Source: DATGLE01 sp035294325
Lineage (GTDB): Bacteria; Chloroflexota; Ktedonobacteria; Ktedonobacterales; Ktedonobacteraceae
Direction of reading: 5' to 3'
Length of the DNA stretch: 42,688 bases
NCBI GenBank assembly: GCA_035294325.1
Contig: DATGLE010000140.1
Span: 1 to 42,688, forward strand
Shown piece by piece: positions 33,756 through 41,926 of this stretch. The notes below the pieces were generated by a model. It had not been told where the DNA came from, searched no databases, and worked only from the letters and a program-made list of their open reading frames with translations. Both the position numbers and the translations under genes were made by a program. Numbering within the stretch: position 1 is the stretch's first letter; the number at the start of each line of letters is the position of its first letter.

Positions 33756-33845
33756 GGTAATATTCGCGCTGCTGCCTGTTGACTTTTGAGACAAATGTTC
33801 CTATACTGGAGCAAGCTGCTAAACTTTTTCGGAGGCAAGGGCATC

Positions 33846-34661
33846 GTGGACATGGCGCAGGCTTCTGTTGATAACGAAAGTATGTGTGACGCGGAGGTTG
33901 TCAGGTGCCAGACTTCGCTGGCGCAAGCCTATGACCCATCCCCCCATAACGCTTCATCAGCATTCTGGGAAGCCGTTGAATGCGTTGAAACTCCTCTGGA
34001 GACGCTGGTGAAGTATCTGCGCAGCGCCGATAAGCGCAAAGACATACAGGCGCGCACACGCATACTGGCGGCGATCCTTGAGAGAACGCGGGCACTCAAT
34101 GAGCTATGGGCACGCAAGGCCCTCGGGCATGTGGTGGCGCCGGAAGGCGAGCGCTGCGCGCTGGTGGATGATCTCTGGGCCGATCTCTCCGAGCGTATGG
34201 TGCAGGCGCTGCTCGATCCAGCGCGCCCGTTCTGGGAGGAGAACTTTCTGCACTGCCTGCGCTTTGAACGCAGGCATGTATATCGGTCCTTTATGCTGCG
34301 TGAGGGCCGCTGGAGCGATCCGGGAGGGCAGAAGAGGATGCGTATCCCTCGCGTGATGCTGGTCAGCCTCGATCAGCGGCTCCAGCAGGAGGATGGCAGT
34401 AGCAGCGCGTTCGACGTGGAGGATGAGCGCGCGCAGGTGATGTTACAGGCGGTTGAGCGCCATGAACTGCTGCATATGGTATTGCGTTTGCCCGAGAGGC
34501 TGCAAGCGGTCATCCTGCTGATTTTCTGGGAGGATAGAACCGAGAAGGAGACCGCTCGCATCCTGGGTATCTCGGATCGCACAGTGCGCAATCGCTTACG
34601 CGAAGCGCTGCGGCTCTTACGTGATACACTGGAAGGTGAGAAAGAGGTCCGCTATGGATAG
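33846..34661 (+). CDS. sigma-70 family RNA polymerase sigma factor, region 4 type
   Basis: A protein of about 271 residues. GTG at 33846 is chosen because GGAGG lies 10 bases upstream; an ATG at 33852 is equally close, and the frame extends to 33786. Only region 4 is recognisable: LRLPERLQAVILLIFWEDRT, then EKETARILGISDRTVRNRLREALRLL near the C terminus, the helix-turn-helix that reads the -35 box. The N-terminal ~180 residues (Trp- and Arg-rich, PFWEENFLHCLRFERRHVYR) do not match a clear region 2, as in divergent ECF-like sigma factors. The small gene that follows overlaps by eight bases and is likely a partner. Confidence 0.8.
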   Translation: MDMAQASVDNESMCDAEVVRCQTSLAQAYDPSPHNASSAFWEAVECVETPLETLVKYLRSADKRKDIQARTRILAAILERTRALNELWARKALGHVVAPEGERCALVDDLWADLSERMVQALLDPARPFWEENFLHCLRFERRHVYRSFMLREGRWSDPGGQKRMRIPRVMLVSLDQRLQQEDGSSSAFDVEDERAQVMLQAVERHELLHMVLRLPERLQAVILLIFWEDRTEKETARILGISDRTVRNRLREALRLLRDTLEGEKEVRYG

Positions 34662-34986
34662 AGAACAGGAAGAAGCAGTACTGCGCATCACAGCCAGCTA
34701 TGTCGCGGAACTGGAGGCTGGCCTGCACCCGCGACTGAGCGATTATCTGGCGCGCTATCCACAATATGCGGAGGCGATTGCGGATTTTGTTGCCTACTAT
34801 CATGCTGTCGAGGCGGAACTGCCACCAGCCGGTGAGGTTTCTCAGGTTGCGGCTGAGAGGAGCGAGAGCAGCGACGAGAAGATCGTATATATGCGGCAGC
34901 GCCGGGACGCGAAGCGGCTGCGCAAGGTAGCCGAAGGAGGGCTGGACAGCCCGGCGTTAAAGGATATTACCGATCCTGGTAGGTAA
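34654..34986 (+). CDS. small protein coupled to the sigma factor
   Basis: A 110-residue protein starting at the ATG at 34654, inside the last codons of the sigma gene. The first half (AVLRITASYVAELEAGLHP, then RLSDYLARYPQYAEAIADFV) resembles the short helical stretch before kinase domains in planctomycete-type Ser/Thr kinases. The second half is charged and basic (RQRRDAKRLRKVAEG). No membrane helix, so it is not a classic membrane anti-sigma factor. The overlap implies coupled translation and a joint function with the sigma factor. No family identified. Confidence 0.7.
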   Translation: MDREQEEAVLRITASYVAELEAGLHPRLSDYLARYPQYAEAIADFVAYYHAVEAELPPAGEVSQVAAERSESSDEKIVYMRQRRDAKRLRKVAEGGLDSPALKDITDPGR

Positions 34987-35037
34987 AATCATCATTGCGC
35001 TGCTACGCACGGAAAGGTTACAACAAAGAAGCGGAAG

Positions 35038-36264
35038 ATGGCGGAAGCACAAATGACGCAAACAATAGCGTATCTTGATTGCCATTCGGGAATAAGTGGC
35101 GATATGTTCCTGGGGGCGCTGCTGGATGCCGGGCTCCCGTTCGAGGAGCTGCGAAAGGCGCTTGCGGCGCTGCCCATGCAGGGCTATCACCTGGAACACA
35201 CTCCGTATACAGATAAAGGGATTCGTGGTTCACGCCTGCATGTGGCCGTGACGGAAGAAGAGCAGCCGGAGCGGCACCTCTCTGATATCACGGCTTTGTT
35301 GCGGGATGCGCCGCTTGCGCCGCGTGTGCGCGAGACGGCGCTCGCCATCTTCCAGCGTCTTGCGGAGGCCGAGGCGAGCGTGCATGGCTCAAGCATCGAG
35401 GCCGTACATTTTCATGAGGTGGGCGCCGTCGATTCTATCGTGGATATCGTCGGCGCGGCTATCGGTATAGAGACGCTGGGCATCAGCAGGCTCTACGCCT
35501 CACCACTGCCACTGACTACCGGCCATGTGCGGTCCGCACATGGCCTGCTACCCATTCCTGCGCCCGCGACGCTGGAGATTCTGCGCCGCGTCGCGGCTCC
35601 CTGGCGCCCCTGCCCGGCCGAGGGAGAGCTGGTAACGCCAACGGGTGCGGCGATTCTGGCGACACTGGCCCGCTTCGAGACGCCAGCCATTGCTATTGAG
35701 CGCGTCGGCTACGGCTTCGGCCAGAAACGCCTGCCCTGGCCGAACTGCCTGCGCCTCTGCCTGGGGCGCAGCCAAGAGCAGATGGAACTGGCCGCCGGGG
35801 GGATCGATACTGATCGCGCAATTGTGATAGAATCACATATAGATAATATGAGTGGAGAACTGCTGGGTGGATTGATGGAGCGCCTCTTTGAGGCCGGCGC
35901 TCTGGATGTGAGCTATACGCCGCTGCATATGAAAAAGAATCGTCCGGCGACGCTGGTGACGGTCATCTGTCGCGAGGAAGACGGCGAGCGGCTGGCATTG
36001 CTCCTGCTGCGCGAGACGAGTACGCTGGGCGTGCGTATCCAGCCGGTGCGGCGCCTCAAGGCGCGGCGCGAGCAGCAGCGTGTCGAGACGGAACTCGGTC
36101 CGATGACGGTGAAAGTGAAGCGCCTGGGCGCGCAGATCGTTAGCGTTGCGCCCGAGTACGAAGAATGCCGGCGCATCGCCCGCGAGCGCGCTATGCCGCT
36201 GATGGACGTATATGAGGTTGCGCGAGACGCGGCGCGGTCAATGATGTTTAACAACCAGAGATAA
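35038..36264 (+). CDS. larC: LarC nickel insertion protein (nickel-pincer cofactor synthesis)
   Basis: A 408-residue protein, a full-length LarC. It starts with YLDCHSGISGDMFLGALLDA, the family signature, and continues with EAVHFHEVGAVDSIVDIVGA, the metal-binding His/Asp region. The C-terminal domain includes MERLFEAGALDVSYTPLHMKKNRPA and the final block ERAMPLMDVYEVARDAA. LarC loads nickel into the pyridinium dithiocarboxylate precursor to finish the cofactor of lactate racemase-type enzymes. Unlike the L. plantarum gene, this one is a single uninterrupted frame. A start at 35053 is equally possible. larA, larB and larE are not nearby. Confidence 0.93.
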   Translation: MAEAQMTQTIAYLDCHSGISGDMFLGALLDAGLPFEELRKALAALPMQGYHLEHTPYTDKGIRGSRLHVAVTEEEQPERHLSDITALLRDAPLAPRVRETALAIFQRLAEAEASVHGSSIEAVHFHEVGAVDSIVDIVGAAIGIETLGISRLYASPLPLTTGHVRSAHGLLPIPAPATLEILRRVAAPWRPCPAEGELVTPTGAAILATLARFETPAIAIERVGYGFGQKRLPWPNCLRLCLGRSQEQMELAAGGIDTDRAIVIESHIDNMSGELLGGLMERLFEAGALDVSYTPLHMKKNRPATLVTVICREEDGERLALLLLRETSTLGVRIQPVRRLKARREQQRVETELGPMTVKVKRLGAQIVSVAPEYEECRRIARERAMPLMDVYEVARDAARSMMFNNQR

Positions 36265-36276
36265 CTCTTTTAGATT

Positions 36277-36849
36277 ATGGATTTCATAGATTGGCGCAAA
36301 GTACCTGATACGATCAAAGCCGAGGCCATGGCCTCCAGGTCCGACATGCAGCGCCTGCGCGCGCAGCGACGGGGCGACTATATCGAAGAGCAGATCCGCG
36401 AGGCGCAGGAGCGCGGAGAATTTGATAATCTGCCCGGAACGGGGAAGCCGCTGGCGCTGGATGACAATAGCTATGCCGGCGATAACGCACTGGCGTATCA
36501 CCTTCTGAAGAGCAACGGCTTCGCACCCCCGGAGATCGAGCTTATCAAAGAGATCCGCGACGAGCGAGCGCGTATAGAGGCGCGTCTGGCGAAGCTGGTG
36601 GAGCGTGGCAAGGCCCTTCGCGCACGTCGTATCCTTCCCTTTACCAGCGAGAAGCGCGCCTTCGATACGGCTGTGAAAAATGCCGCTGCTGATTATGAAC
36701 GGACACTGCGCGAACTCAATCGCAAGATCCTGGTCTTTAACCTCTCAACGCCGGCAGCCATGCACCAGCCATTTCTGGAGGTCGAGCGCCTGGTGCAGAA
36801 CTTTCGCCAGGCTTGCCCGCTGTTTTCGCCCGCTGCTGCCCGCGACTGA
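36277..36849 (+). CDS. DUF1992 (DnaJ-homologue subfamily C28-like) protein
   Basis: A 190-residue cytoplasmic protein. The DUF1992 domain is clear: YIEEQIREAQERGEFDNLPG followed by TGKPLALDDNSYAGDNALAYHLLKSNGF and PPEIELIKEI. A helical, charged C-terminal part (~100 residues) follows. The domain occurs in bacteria and in the animal DNAJC28 protein; its biochemical role is not established. There is no J domain here. It begins 12 bases after larC with no strong ribosome site, so coupled translation is likely. Confidence 0.9.
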   Translation: MDFIDWRKVPDTIKAEAMASRSDMQRLRAQRRGDYIEEQIREAQERGEFDNLPGTGKPLALDDNSYAGDNALAYHLLKSNGFAPPEIELIKEIRDERARIEARLAKLVERGKALRARRILPFTSEKRAFDTAVKNAAADYERTLRELNRKILVFNLSTPAAMHQPFLEVERLVQNFRQACPLFSPAAARD

Positions 36850-37162
36850 TATCCTTCCAGGACTATCGTTTGCCTGCCTTTGCACCGTCTATCTTATCTA
36901 TTTGTTTTGTACAAAACAATAGATTCCTTGCGCGGCGGAGCCGCATGAAGGCGCGGCAGAGAGGCGAAGCCGCTATGCATCGAATACTCCGCTTATGGCA
37001 GCAAAATAACCGATACTACTACCGGCGCTTCCCACTGTAAACGTCATCTCATGCTCGGACGTTTATAATGTATAAGGAATGAGAAGTTGCTCGTAGGAGC
37101 AGAGAAAAAACCTGCTTCCTTCTCGTATCATCATAGCTTTTTTTTTCGATGGAGAAGCTTCT
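36850..37162. other. intergenic region with repeat remnant and promoter-like site
   Basis: It holds the palindrome at 36902-36919, a degraded GC repeat (GCGCGGCGGAGCCGCATG, 36931-36948) like those in copy D, and TATAAT at 37064-37069 preceded by TAAACGTC/GACGTTTA arms. No gene is seen. A GGAGA site belongs to the next gene. Confidence 0.45.
36902..36919. promoter_or_regulatory. perfect 18-base palindrome, operator candidate
   Basis: TTGTTTTGT and ACAAAACAA meet without a spacer, about 245 bases before the beta-phosphoglucomutase gene. Its AT-rich arms differ from the GC palindromes elsewhere and suit a dimeric repressor or a weak terminator of the preceding gene. Confidence 0.5.
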
Positions 37163-37813
37163 ATGCAAAAACCACAGGCTATTATCTTCGACCTCGATGG
37201 GGTATTGACCGATACGTCAGAATATCATTATAGAGCCTGGAAACGTCTGGCGGATGAAGAGGGTATTCCTTTCACTCACGAGGAGAACGATGCCCATCTG
37301 CGCGGTGTCGGACGGCGCGAATCGCTGATGTACCTGATTCGCGACCGCAAGGACAGGTACTCAGAAGAGCAGATCCAGGAGATGATGGAGCGCAAAAATC
37401 GCTACTACAATGAGTTGATACAACAGATGACGCCGGGCGAACTGGTGCCGGGTGGCCGGGAATTGCTAGAAGAGATCAGGCAGGCGGGGATCAAAATCGC
37501 TATCGCCTCTGCGAGCAAGAACTGCCGCACAGTCCTTGACCATCTCAAGATCACCGACTTTTTCGACGGCATCGCTGACGGCTATAGCGTCACAAATACC
37601 AAACCGGCCCCGGATCTCTTTGTCTATGCAGCGGGTCTCGTGAGAGTTCCGACCTCGGCCTGTCTGGGAGTCGAGGACGCTGACGCCGGTATCGAGGCGA
37701 TCAAGAACGCGGGCATGCAAGCTCTGGCTATTGGCCCCAGAGAGCGCTTTCATAGAGCCGACAAAGTGTTGCCCGATCTCGTTCATAAACGACTGCAAGA
37801 CTTATTGATTTAG
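37163..37813 (+). CDS. pgmB: beta-phosphoglucomutase (HAD superfamily)
   Basis: A 216-residue HAD-family phosphomutase that converts beta-glucose 1-phosphate to glucose 6-phosphate. Motif I is D10-L-D12-GVLTDTSEYHYRAW, with D10 the nucleophile; the cap domain contains LRGVGRRESLMYLI, the substrate-specificity loop of beta-PGM. Motif II Ser is in IAIASASKN, motif III Lys in NTKPAPDLF, motif IV in VEDADAGIEAIKNAG. The start has GGAGA upstream. It precedes a GH65 phosphorylase gene, the classic pairing for disaccharide phosphorolysis. Confidence 0.95.
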   Translation: MQKPQAIIFDLDGVLTDTSEYHYRAWKRLADEEGIPFTHEENDAHLRGVGRRESLMYLIRDRKDRYSEEQIQEMMERKNRYYNELIQQMTPGELVPGGRELLEEIRQAGIKIAIASASKNCRTVLDHLKITDFFDGIADGYSVTNTKPAPDLFVYAAGLVRVPTSACLGVEDADAGIEAIKNAGMQALAIGPRERFHRADKVLPDLVHKRLQDLLI

Positions 37814-37823
37814 TTAACGCGAT

Positions 37824-38043
37824 GTGTATGTTGTTATGCGCCGCAGCGGTGTGCCATCAGAAAAACATGCACAGCGCGTTAAGCAACGCGCTGTGCATGT
37901 TTTTGAGCGCCTGCGACGCCCTTTCTGATGAGGAAAGAGCCTGCGGGCAGAGCGCCTGCGACGCCCTTTCTGATGAGGAAAGAGCCTGCGGGCAGAGCGC
38001 CTGCGATGCCCTTTCTGATGAGGCGAGCCGCGCAGCGGTGAGC
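37824..38043. repeat. palindrome with tandem 45-base repeats (copy E)
   Basis: Left end GTGTATGTTGTTATGCGCC (37824-37842) and right end GCGAGCCGCGC, AGCGGTGAGC (38023-38043) match copy B. The core is a 20-base perfect stem (37861-37880 and 37885-37904, loop AAGC). Next come two identical 45-base units (37906-37950, 37951-37995) and a truncated third (37996-38022) with one base change. Each unit starts AGCGCCTGCGACGCC and includes TTTCTGATGAGG. It fills the pgmB to GH65 spacer. Confidence 0.85.
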
Positions 38044-38108
38044 AGTCAAGGCTCTCCGCACATCGGCGAGTACACAGAATCTTTTTTATTATGAGGGAGG
38101 ACGCTGTA

Positions 38109-40367
38109 GTGAATCTCTGGCAGATACAGGAAGAGACATTTGAACCCAATCTTAAACACATCCATAGTCAGGAAACCGTCTACACCATTGGCAATGGATA
38201 CTTTGCCACGCGCGGCACATTTGAAGAAGGCTATCCCCAGGCCAATCCCGCCACACTCCTCTTCGGAGTCTTCGATGCCGTTCCTATAGCCAGAGAGGAA
38301 CTTGCCAACGCTCCTGACTGGACGGTTATCAAGCTCTTCGTCAATGGAGAACGGTTCCGCCTTGACCGGGGAAGAATCCTCTCCTATCATCGTGCGCTGG
38401 ATATGCAGCATGGCGTGCTGTATCGTACTGTCAACTGGGAAAGCCCCGATGGCATTCGCTTGCAGGTGCGCAGCGAGCGCTTCGCCAGTCTTGCCGATGA
38501 GCACGTCGGCGCCATCCGCTACAGCGTCACCCTCGAAGAGAACGAGCAGGCTAAAGAGGCCGAGATCGCTCTGCGGGCGAGCATCAATACCGCCGTTGGC
38601 AACTACAATACCATGCACTGGGAAACCGTTGACCAGGGCCAGCGGGGCGATCTGCTGTGGCTGGAGAGCCGTACAAAGAAATCGGGAGTGCAGCTTGCCC
38701 AGACCATGAGTTTCCGCTCTGAGCAGCAAAGTTTGCGCCAGGAGATCGTCGATTCAGATATCGATCCGAGCATTCGTTTCTATGGCACACTGGCACCAGG
38801 AGAGACATTCACGACTGAGAAAATCGTCGTCATGTACACATCACGCGACGATATCGAACCGACGCGCAGCGCGTTGGAGCACCACCAGGAACTACTGAAA
38901 GAAGCTGCTATGGCGCAGGAGCCAGATATCCATAACGCTCTTTCGCTCACTACCGAGCAACAGGTCGCTGTCTCCATGCAGGCCGGACTCTACGATCAAC
39001 TCCTGGCGAAGCATAAGCAGGCGTGGGAACAATTCTGGCAGAGGGCCGATATTGTCATCGAGGGCGACGATAGAGCACAGCAGAGCGTCCGCTACAACGT
39101 GTACCAGTTACGTATCAACGCCTCGTCGCACGATAGCCGTTATAGTATCGCGGCCAAGGGCCTGACTGGCTTCGGATATCGCGGACATGTCTTCCATGAT
39201 ACCGAGATCTTCATGCTGCCGTTCTTTACCTTTGTCATGCCGGAGATTGCGCGTAACCTGCTGCTCTATCGCTATCACCTGCTGCCGGCAGCGCGTAAAA
39301 AGGCGGCCAGCAATGGCTATGAGGGGGCACAGTATCCCTGGGAGAGTACGCTTAATGGCGAAGAGACAACCCCGTCCTCCATCATCCACCCGGAGACTGG
39401 CGAGGTGATCCCCGTCCTGAATGGCTTCATCGAATTGCATATTACGGCCAGCATCGCTCAGGCTGTCTGGCAGTACTGGCAGGTTACAGGCGATGACGAG
39501 TTCATGCAGAATTATGGCGCCGAGATACTGCTGAGTACAGCGATATTCTGGGCCAGTCGCGCCGAAAAAAATGATGAGCATCATGATTATGAAATTACGG
39601 ATGTCATCGGGCCTGACGAGTGGCACGAGCATGTCAATAACAACACCTACACGAACTACATGGCCCGTCATAACATCCAGATCGCGTTGGATAGCTTCGC
39701 CTGGCTCAAGTCCAGCGCGCCCGGCAAAGCACAGGAATTGGAGCGGCAGCTCGATCTGACTTCCGAACGGTTGCATCACATGCGCGATGTTGCCGATCAT
39801 ATGCGTATCCTTCAAGATCCAAAGACAAAGGTCTTTGAGCAATTCGAAGGCTTTTTCTCGCTCAAGCCTCTCGACCAGGAGCGCTATAAAGGCCGTAAGG
39901 ACTCGTATCAGGGCATATTGGGGATAGAGGCCGTACAGAAGTATCGTATCGTGAAGCAGGCCGACGTACTGATGCTCCTCACGGTGCTCGATGAGCAGTT
40001 TGATCGGCAGACCAAAGAGGCCAACTGGGACTACTACTATCCCATCACCGATCATGACTACGGCTCATCGCTGACGCCGGCGCTGCATGTGATTCTGGCG
40101 AGCGAGCTAGGACGCTCCGAAGAAGCCTACGAGCTTTTCTTGAAGGGCGCCCTGGTGGACCTGGAGAACCTGCGCGGGAACACGCCGGAGGGTATCCATG
40201 CGGCGTGCTGTGGGGCGGTATGGCAGGCGGTCATTCTGGGCTTCGCCGGCCTGCACGTCGACAGGAGCGGCTACAAGACCGATCCACGCTGGCCCGATAA
40301 CTGGACGCGCCTGGCCTTCACCTTTTTCTATAGAGGCGAAGCAGTCCACGTCGATTTAGAGCGTTAA
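38109..40367 (+). CDS. glycoside hydrolase family 65 disaccharide phosphorylase
   Basis: A 752-residue enzyme from the GTG at 38109, which has GAGGGAGG about 10 bases upstream; an ATG at 38091 lies within that site. The N-terminal beta-sandwich starts with VYTIGNGYFATRGTFEEGYP, and the (alpha/alpha)6 barrel follows. The general acid is E504 in DVIGPDEWHEHVNN, and the phosphate-binding end contains LRGNTPEGIHAACCGAVWQA. GH65 members cleave maltose, trehalose, kojibiose or nigerose with phosphate, giving beta-glucose 1-phosphate, the substrate of the upstream beta-phosphoglucomutase. The specific sugar cannot be assigned by eye. No signal peptide: cytoplasmic. Confidence 0.94.
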   Translation: MNLWQIQEETFEPNLKHIHSQETVYTIGNGYFATRGTFEEGYPQANPATLLFGVFDAVPIAREELANAPDWTVIKLFVNGERFRLDRGRILSYHRALDMQHGVLYRTVNWESPDGIRLQVRSERFASLADEHVGAIRYSVTLEENEQAKEAEIALRASINTAVGNYNTMHWETVDQGQRGDLLWLESRTKKSGVQLAQTMSFRSEQQSLRQEIVDSDIDPSIRFYGTLAPGETFTTEKIVVMYTSRDDIEPTRSALEHHQELLKEAAMAQEPDIHNALSLTTEQQVAVSMQAGLYDQLLAKHKQAWEQFWQRADIVIEGDDRAQQSVRYNVYQLRINASSHDSRYSIAAKGLTGFGYRGHVFHDTEIFMLPFFTFVMPEIARNLLLYRYHLLPAARKKAASNGYEGAQYPWESTLNGEETTPSSIIHPETGEVIPVLNGFIELHITASIAQAVWQYWQVTGDDEFMQNYGAEILLSTAIFWASRAEKNDEHHDYEITDVIGPDEWHEHVNNNTYTNYMARHNIQIALDSFAWLKSSAPGKAQELERQLDLTSERLHHMRDVADHMRILQDPKTKVFEQFEGFFSLKPLDQERYKGRKDSYQGILGIEAVQKYRIVKQADVLMLLTVLDEQFDRQTKEANWDYYYPITDHDYGSSLTPALHVILASELGRSEEAYELFLKGALVDLENLRGNTPEGIHAACCGAVWQAVILGFAGLHVDRSGYKTDPRWPDNWTRLAFTFFYRGEAVHVDLER

Positions 40368-40422
40368 AAGCAGGGTATATCATCCATTATGGAATGACCT
40401 GGCGCAAAGGGGCCGCAGCCCC

Positions 40423-40451
40423 TTGACAAGAGCGCGGCCCCGGCGTATTAT
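40423..40451 (+). promoter_or_regulatory. sigma-70 promoter of tRNA-Glu
   Basis: TTGACA (40423-40428), exactly 17 bases, TATTAT (40446-40451). The tRNA begins 51 bases downstream. It is the best consensus promoter in the window. Confidence 0.8.
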
Positions 40452-40502
40452 ATATCGCGTGACCGGCAGGCCAACAATGCCTGGTCTCACACCAGTACAC
40501 GG

Positions 40503-40579
40503 GGCGCATTCGTCTAGCGGTCCAGGACATCGCCCTCTCAAGGCGGAGATCACGGGTTCGAATCCCGTATGCGCTACCA
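40503..40579 (+). tRNA. tRNA-Glu (anticodon CTC)
   Basis: Acceptor GGCGCAT pairs with ATGCGCT (one G-U), the anticodon arm is CGCC-CTCTCAA-GGCG with anticodon CTC, and the T arm is ACGGG-TTCGAAT-CCCGT. An encoded ACCA end is present at 40576-40579. It reads GAG codons. Its 3' end probably serves as the attachment site of the element whose integrase lies next to it. Confidence 0.95.
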
Positions 40580-40594
40580 ACTTCCCAAGAGAAT

Positions 40595-40629
40595 ACCCCT
40601 CACCCAGCCTGTCAGGCTGGGTGAGGGGT
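40595..40629 (+). terminator. hairpin terminator after tRNA-Glu
   Basis: Perfect 16-base arms (ACCCCTCACCCAGCCT and its complement, 40595-40610 and 40614-40629) with loop GTC, followed by a weak T-rich CTTGTTTCC. It is 15 bases after the tRNA. Confidence 0.7.
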
Positions 40630-40653
40630 CCTTGTTTCCGAGAGAACTCCCCC

Positions 40654-40689
40654 AAGTGCAACAACAAGTGCAACAACAAGTGCAACAAC
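40654..40689. repeat. three tandem 12-base repeats beside the integrase
   Basis: AAGTGCAACAAC occurs three times in a row, ending at the integrase stop codon. Iterated short repeats between an attachment site and an integrase gene commonly act as arm-type integrase binding sites; this is inferred. Confidence 0.7.
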
Positions 40690-41918
40690 TACCTCCGAGC
40701 CAATACAGCACCTCCGCCATCATCCCCATTATCCTCACCATCTCCATCACCCTCACCATCCTCATCTTCCACAAAGGCCCTGTTCAACACTCGCATCGCA
40801 TCCTGGTGCATCGTTGGCAAAACATGAGAATAGACATCCATTGTAATGCTAATCTGGCTGTGCCCCAAAATTTCCTGCACCACCTTCGGATGCACCCCAC
40901 GCGCAAGCAACAACGAAGCGACACTATGACGCAGATCATGAAAACGGATATCAGGAAGGCCCGCTTTCTCTAAAAGCGCTTTAAACTGATTATTAAGGGA
41001 ATTAGGATGAATATAGCGCCCTAATGGCGTAGTGAACACATAGCCGCTATCCTCCCAGGAGTCTCCGGCAGCTTGCCTCCACTCCTCTTGACGTGCCTTA
41101 TGCCTCCGAAGCGCATCAAAAGCAAAGCCAGCGAGAATAATGCTACGCCTGCTATGCCGTGTCTTCGGCTCAGACTCTACCAACAAACCCGCTCTATCAC
41201 CCAGCACCGTAGGCATCCGGTTGAGCACACGACGCACATACAGAATACCCGTTGCAAAATCAACGTCTTGCCATTTTAACCCGAGTAGTTCTCCCCGACG
41301 CATACCAGTAGCCAGCGCCAGCACAAAAAGCGCCTCATTAGGATGCCCCACAGCAGCATCAAGCAGCTTCCGCGCCTCATCAGCCGTAAGCAGCCTCATC
41401 TCCTTATGCACCTTACGCGGAGGCGACACCATATCACAAACATTGCGAGCGACCAGCCCAAGCCTAACAGCATCACTCAACGCCTTATGCAAAACAATTT
41501 GAATAGTCCCCACCGTCGTAGGAGAAAGGCCCGCCTTCAACTTTTTCGATTTAAGACTCTGCACATGCTGAGGAGTCAAAGCTTGCAACTTCACCTGACC
41601 AATCTCAGGAACCATATGCAGACGCACATATTGTTCATAGCGCTCAAATGTGCGAGGCCGGACAGCATCTTTTGCCACATGCCCAAGCCAATAAGCAAGG
41701 TATTCAGCTAAGGTCTGTTGCGGCGCAGCCACCAGCATGCCCCGCCGCTTTTCCTCACGAGCATTATTCAATTTTTCAAGTACTTTCTGCTTTGACTTGG
41801 CATAAAAGTATTTACGCTTGCCATCCTCGCCAACAATATAAGCACCCCACAGATCATCACGTTTACGGAACACACAGCCCTCACCATCCTCACGTTTTTT
41901 ACGCTTTGCCATAAGCAC
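40689..41918 (-). CDS. int: tyrosine-type site-specific integrase
   Basis: A 409-residue recombinase. An AP2-like arm-binding domain (residues ~10-60, GCVFRKRDDLWGAYIVGEDG), a SAM-like core-binding domain (~70-165, TLAEYLAYWLGHVAKDAVRP), and the catalytic domain follow. Catalytic residues are visible: Arg in GMRRGELLGLKWQDVDF, HxLR in FHDLRHSVASLLL, GH in VQEILGHSQ, and the nucleophile Tyr in MDVYSHVLP. The C-terminal tail is Asp/Glu/Gly-rich. The start is GTG at 41918 (AGGGAGGGG upstream) or ATG at 41912. It points toward the tRNA-Glu end and integrates the element there, most likely. Confidence 0.95.
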   Translation of the reverse strand: MLMAKRKKREDGEGCVFRKRDDLWGAYIVGEDGKRKYFYAKSKQKVLEKLNNAREEKRRGMLVAAPQQTLAEYLAYWLGHVAKDAVRPRTFERYEQYVRLHMVPEIGQVKLQALTPQHVQSLKSKKLKAGLSPTTVGTIQIVLHKALSDAVRLGLVARNVCDMVSPPRKVHKEMRLLTADEARKLLDAAVGHPNEALFVLALATGMRRGELLGLKWQDVDFATGILYVRRVLNRMPTVLGDRAGLLVESEPKTRHSRRSIILAGFAFDALRRHKARQEEWRQAAGDSWEDSGYVFTTPLGRYIHPNSLNNQFKALLEKAGLPDIRFHDLRHSVASLLLARGVHPKVVQEILGHSQISITMDVYSHVLPTMHQDAMRVLNRAFVEDEDGEGDGDGEDNGDDGGGAVLARR

Positions 41919-41926
41919 ACCCCTCC

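Noticed and set aside
37906..38022. Tandem 45-base repeats as a possible CRISPR array
   Set aside because: The units are contiguous with no unique spacers and there are no cas genes.
39108..40055. 315-codon minus-strand frame
   Set aside because: Antisense of the GH65 gene; the catalytic motif is on the plus strand.
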